Assembly (NCBI GenBank): GCA_036365455.1
Contig: JAWQUS010000027.1
Coordinates: forward strand, 11,206,001-11,270,000
Source: Macrosoma leucophasiata
Lineage: Eukaryota; Arthropoda; Insecta; Lepidoptera; Hedylidae
Direction of reading: 5' to 3'
DNA length: 64,000 nt
Position numbers and translations under genes: made by a program
Part shown: one piece after another, positions 63,431 through 64,000 of the stretch
How the letters are laid out: every line of letters starts with the position of its first letter
Position numbering within the stretch: the stretch's first letter is position 1
Notes under the pieces: model-generated
Seen by the model: only the letters and a program-made list of their open reading frames with translations
Told to the model about the DNA's origin: nothing
The model's database searches: none

Positions 63431-64000
63431 CCTAAATTGTATCCGCGCTAATCTGAGGCGCGGGTCGCTTGTTCTAAATAAAATTACACGATATCAGCTC
63501 TACATGTTTCCCCTTTTTTATTATAAGTACGTAAGTAACCAGTGTACCAGTGTACCAGTACCTACCAAAACAGTGATCTATTTTGTATAAGAGAGTCGGT
63601 TATAAAGATGGTGAAAATAGTTTTGACTTTAATACAAAATCTTATTGTTAGAAAAATACGAGTTATACGTTTATCTTGGAGGATTTAAGGACGCAGCATT
63701 GTTTTACATTGATTATTGTTTGAAAGTTTACTTACGAGTATATGCATCGTGTATTTTACTTATTTCCCCATACAAATGTATTAATATGTGTGTAGTAGCT
63801 CTCGATATCACGAGTGGTGTTCGGCCGGCTACAGTTCCGGCAAGCGTGGCCGAGTTTCGAACGGAAGAGATCCCCCGGGATTCCGAGCGCATTGTCACAT
63901 ATATACCCCTACGGCTGCTAATAATTTAACTGTCAATAATCCGAACAGGAGACATGCTTCGCTTCTGGATAATTATTGAAAATATTTCATACACAGACTA
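63431..64000. other. Right end of window, no gene assigned
   Basis: A GC-richer patch at 63800-63900 stands out, but neither strand gives a recognisable product. Confidence 0.3.

Noticed and set aside
63645..63979. 94-codon frame with a GC-richer 3' half
   Set aside because: No family recognised and no splice structure; kept only as an unassigned patch.

Overview
This window is a stretch of AT-rich, repeat-dense insect nuclear genome, most likely from a moth or butterfly. The evidence is intron-rich host genes with arthropod orthology, and a repeat load that I recognise as typical of Lepidoptera: mariner, Penelope-like elements, Helitron-like ends with CTAGT termini, tRNA- and 5S-derived SINEs, and many small inverted-repeat elements. 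Species was not determined. No bacterial genes, CRISPR arrays or virus genomes are seen.

Host genes, left to right. (1) roadkill/SPOP (rdx), + strand, coding exons between 1742 and 8252: MATH, BTB and C-terminal NLS of the Cullin-3 substrate adaptor; the short N-terminal exon lies outside the window. (2) Orc2, + strand, 13368-25964: eight coding exons that join in phase to give a complete 551-residue origin recognition complex subunit 2. (3) ANP32/mapmodulin, - strand, 37907-29537: seven exons giving a 252-residue LRR-acidic protein with a C-terminal basic NLS; it converges on Orc2. (4) An uninterrupted MGAT2-like glycosyltransferase, + strand, 40746-42041 (431 aa), diverged at motifs that bind metal in MGAT2. 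The right third (about 42-64 kb) has no confident host gene, only possible first exons or promoters and transposon remains.

Mobile DNA. A mariner copy with paired TIRs and TA duplications (11959-13218) carries a broken transposase and ends 149 bp before the Orc2 start codon. Orc2 intron 1 holds a Penelope-like insertion (13918-17302) made of two near-identical 1,232-bp arms head to head, with RT and GIY-YIG endonuclease coding sequence, a 33-bp one-sided extension and a 13-bp target duplication. Two shorter relatives with the same outer structure lie at 25062-25206 (Orc2 intron 7) and 48717-49292. Two 5S-rRNA-derived SINEs with 11-12 bp target duplications (20368-20739, 60763-61125), two tRNA-derived SINE families, a dispersed ~280-bp repeat with many copies, LINE fragments, hAT relics and several foldback elements fill introns and intergenic DNA.

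The strongest leads are the inverted Penelope-like structures with a shared end architecture, an in-frame 138-bp candidate cassette exon in ANP32, the MGAT2-like protein that has lost a metal-ligand motif, and a hairpin containing a D-armless tRNA-like sequence flanked by a 12-bp direct repeat in ANP32 intron 1. All coordinates come from reading the sequence by eye; repeat boundaries are approximate unless a target duplication is given.
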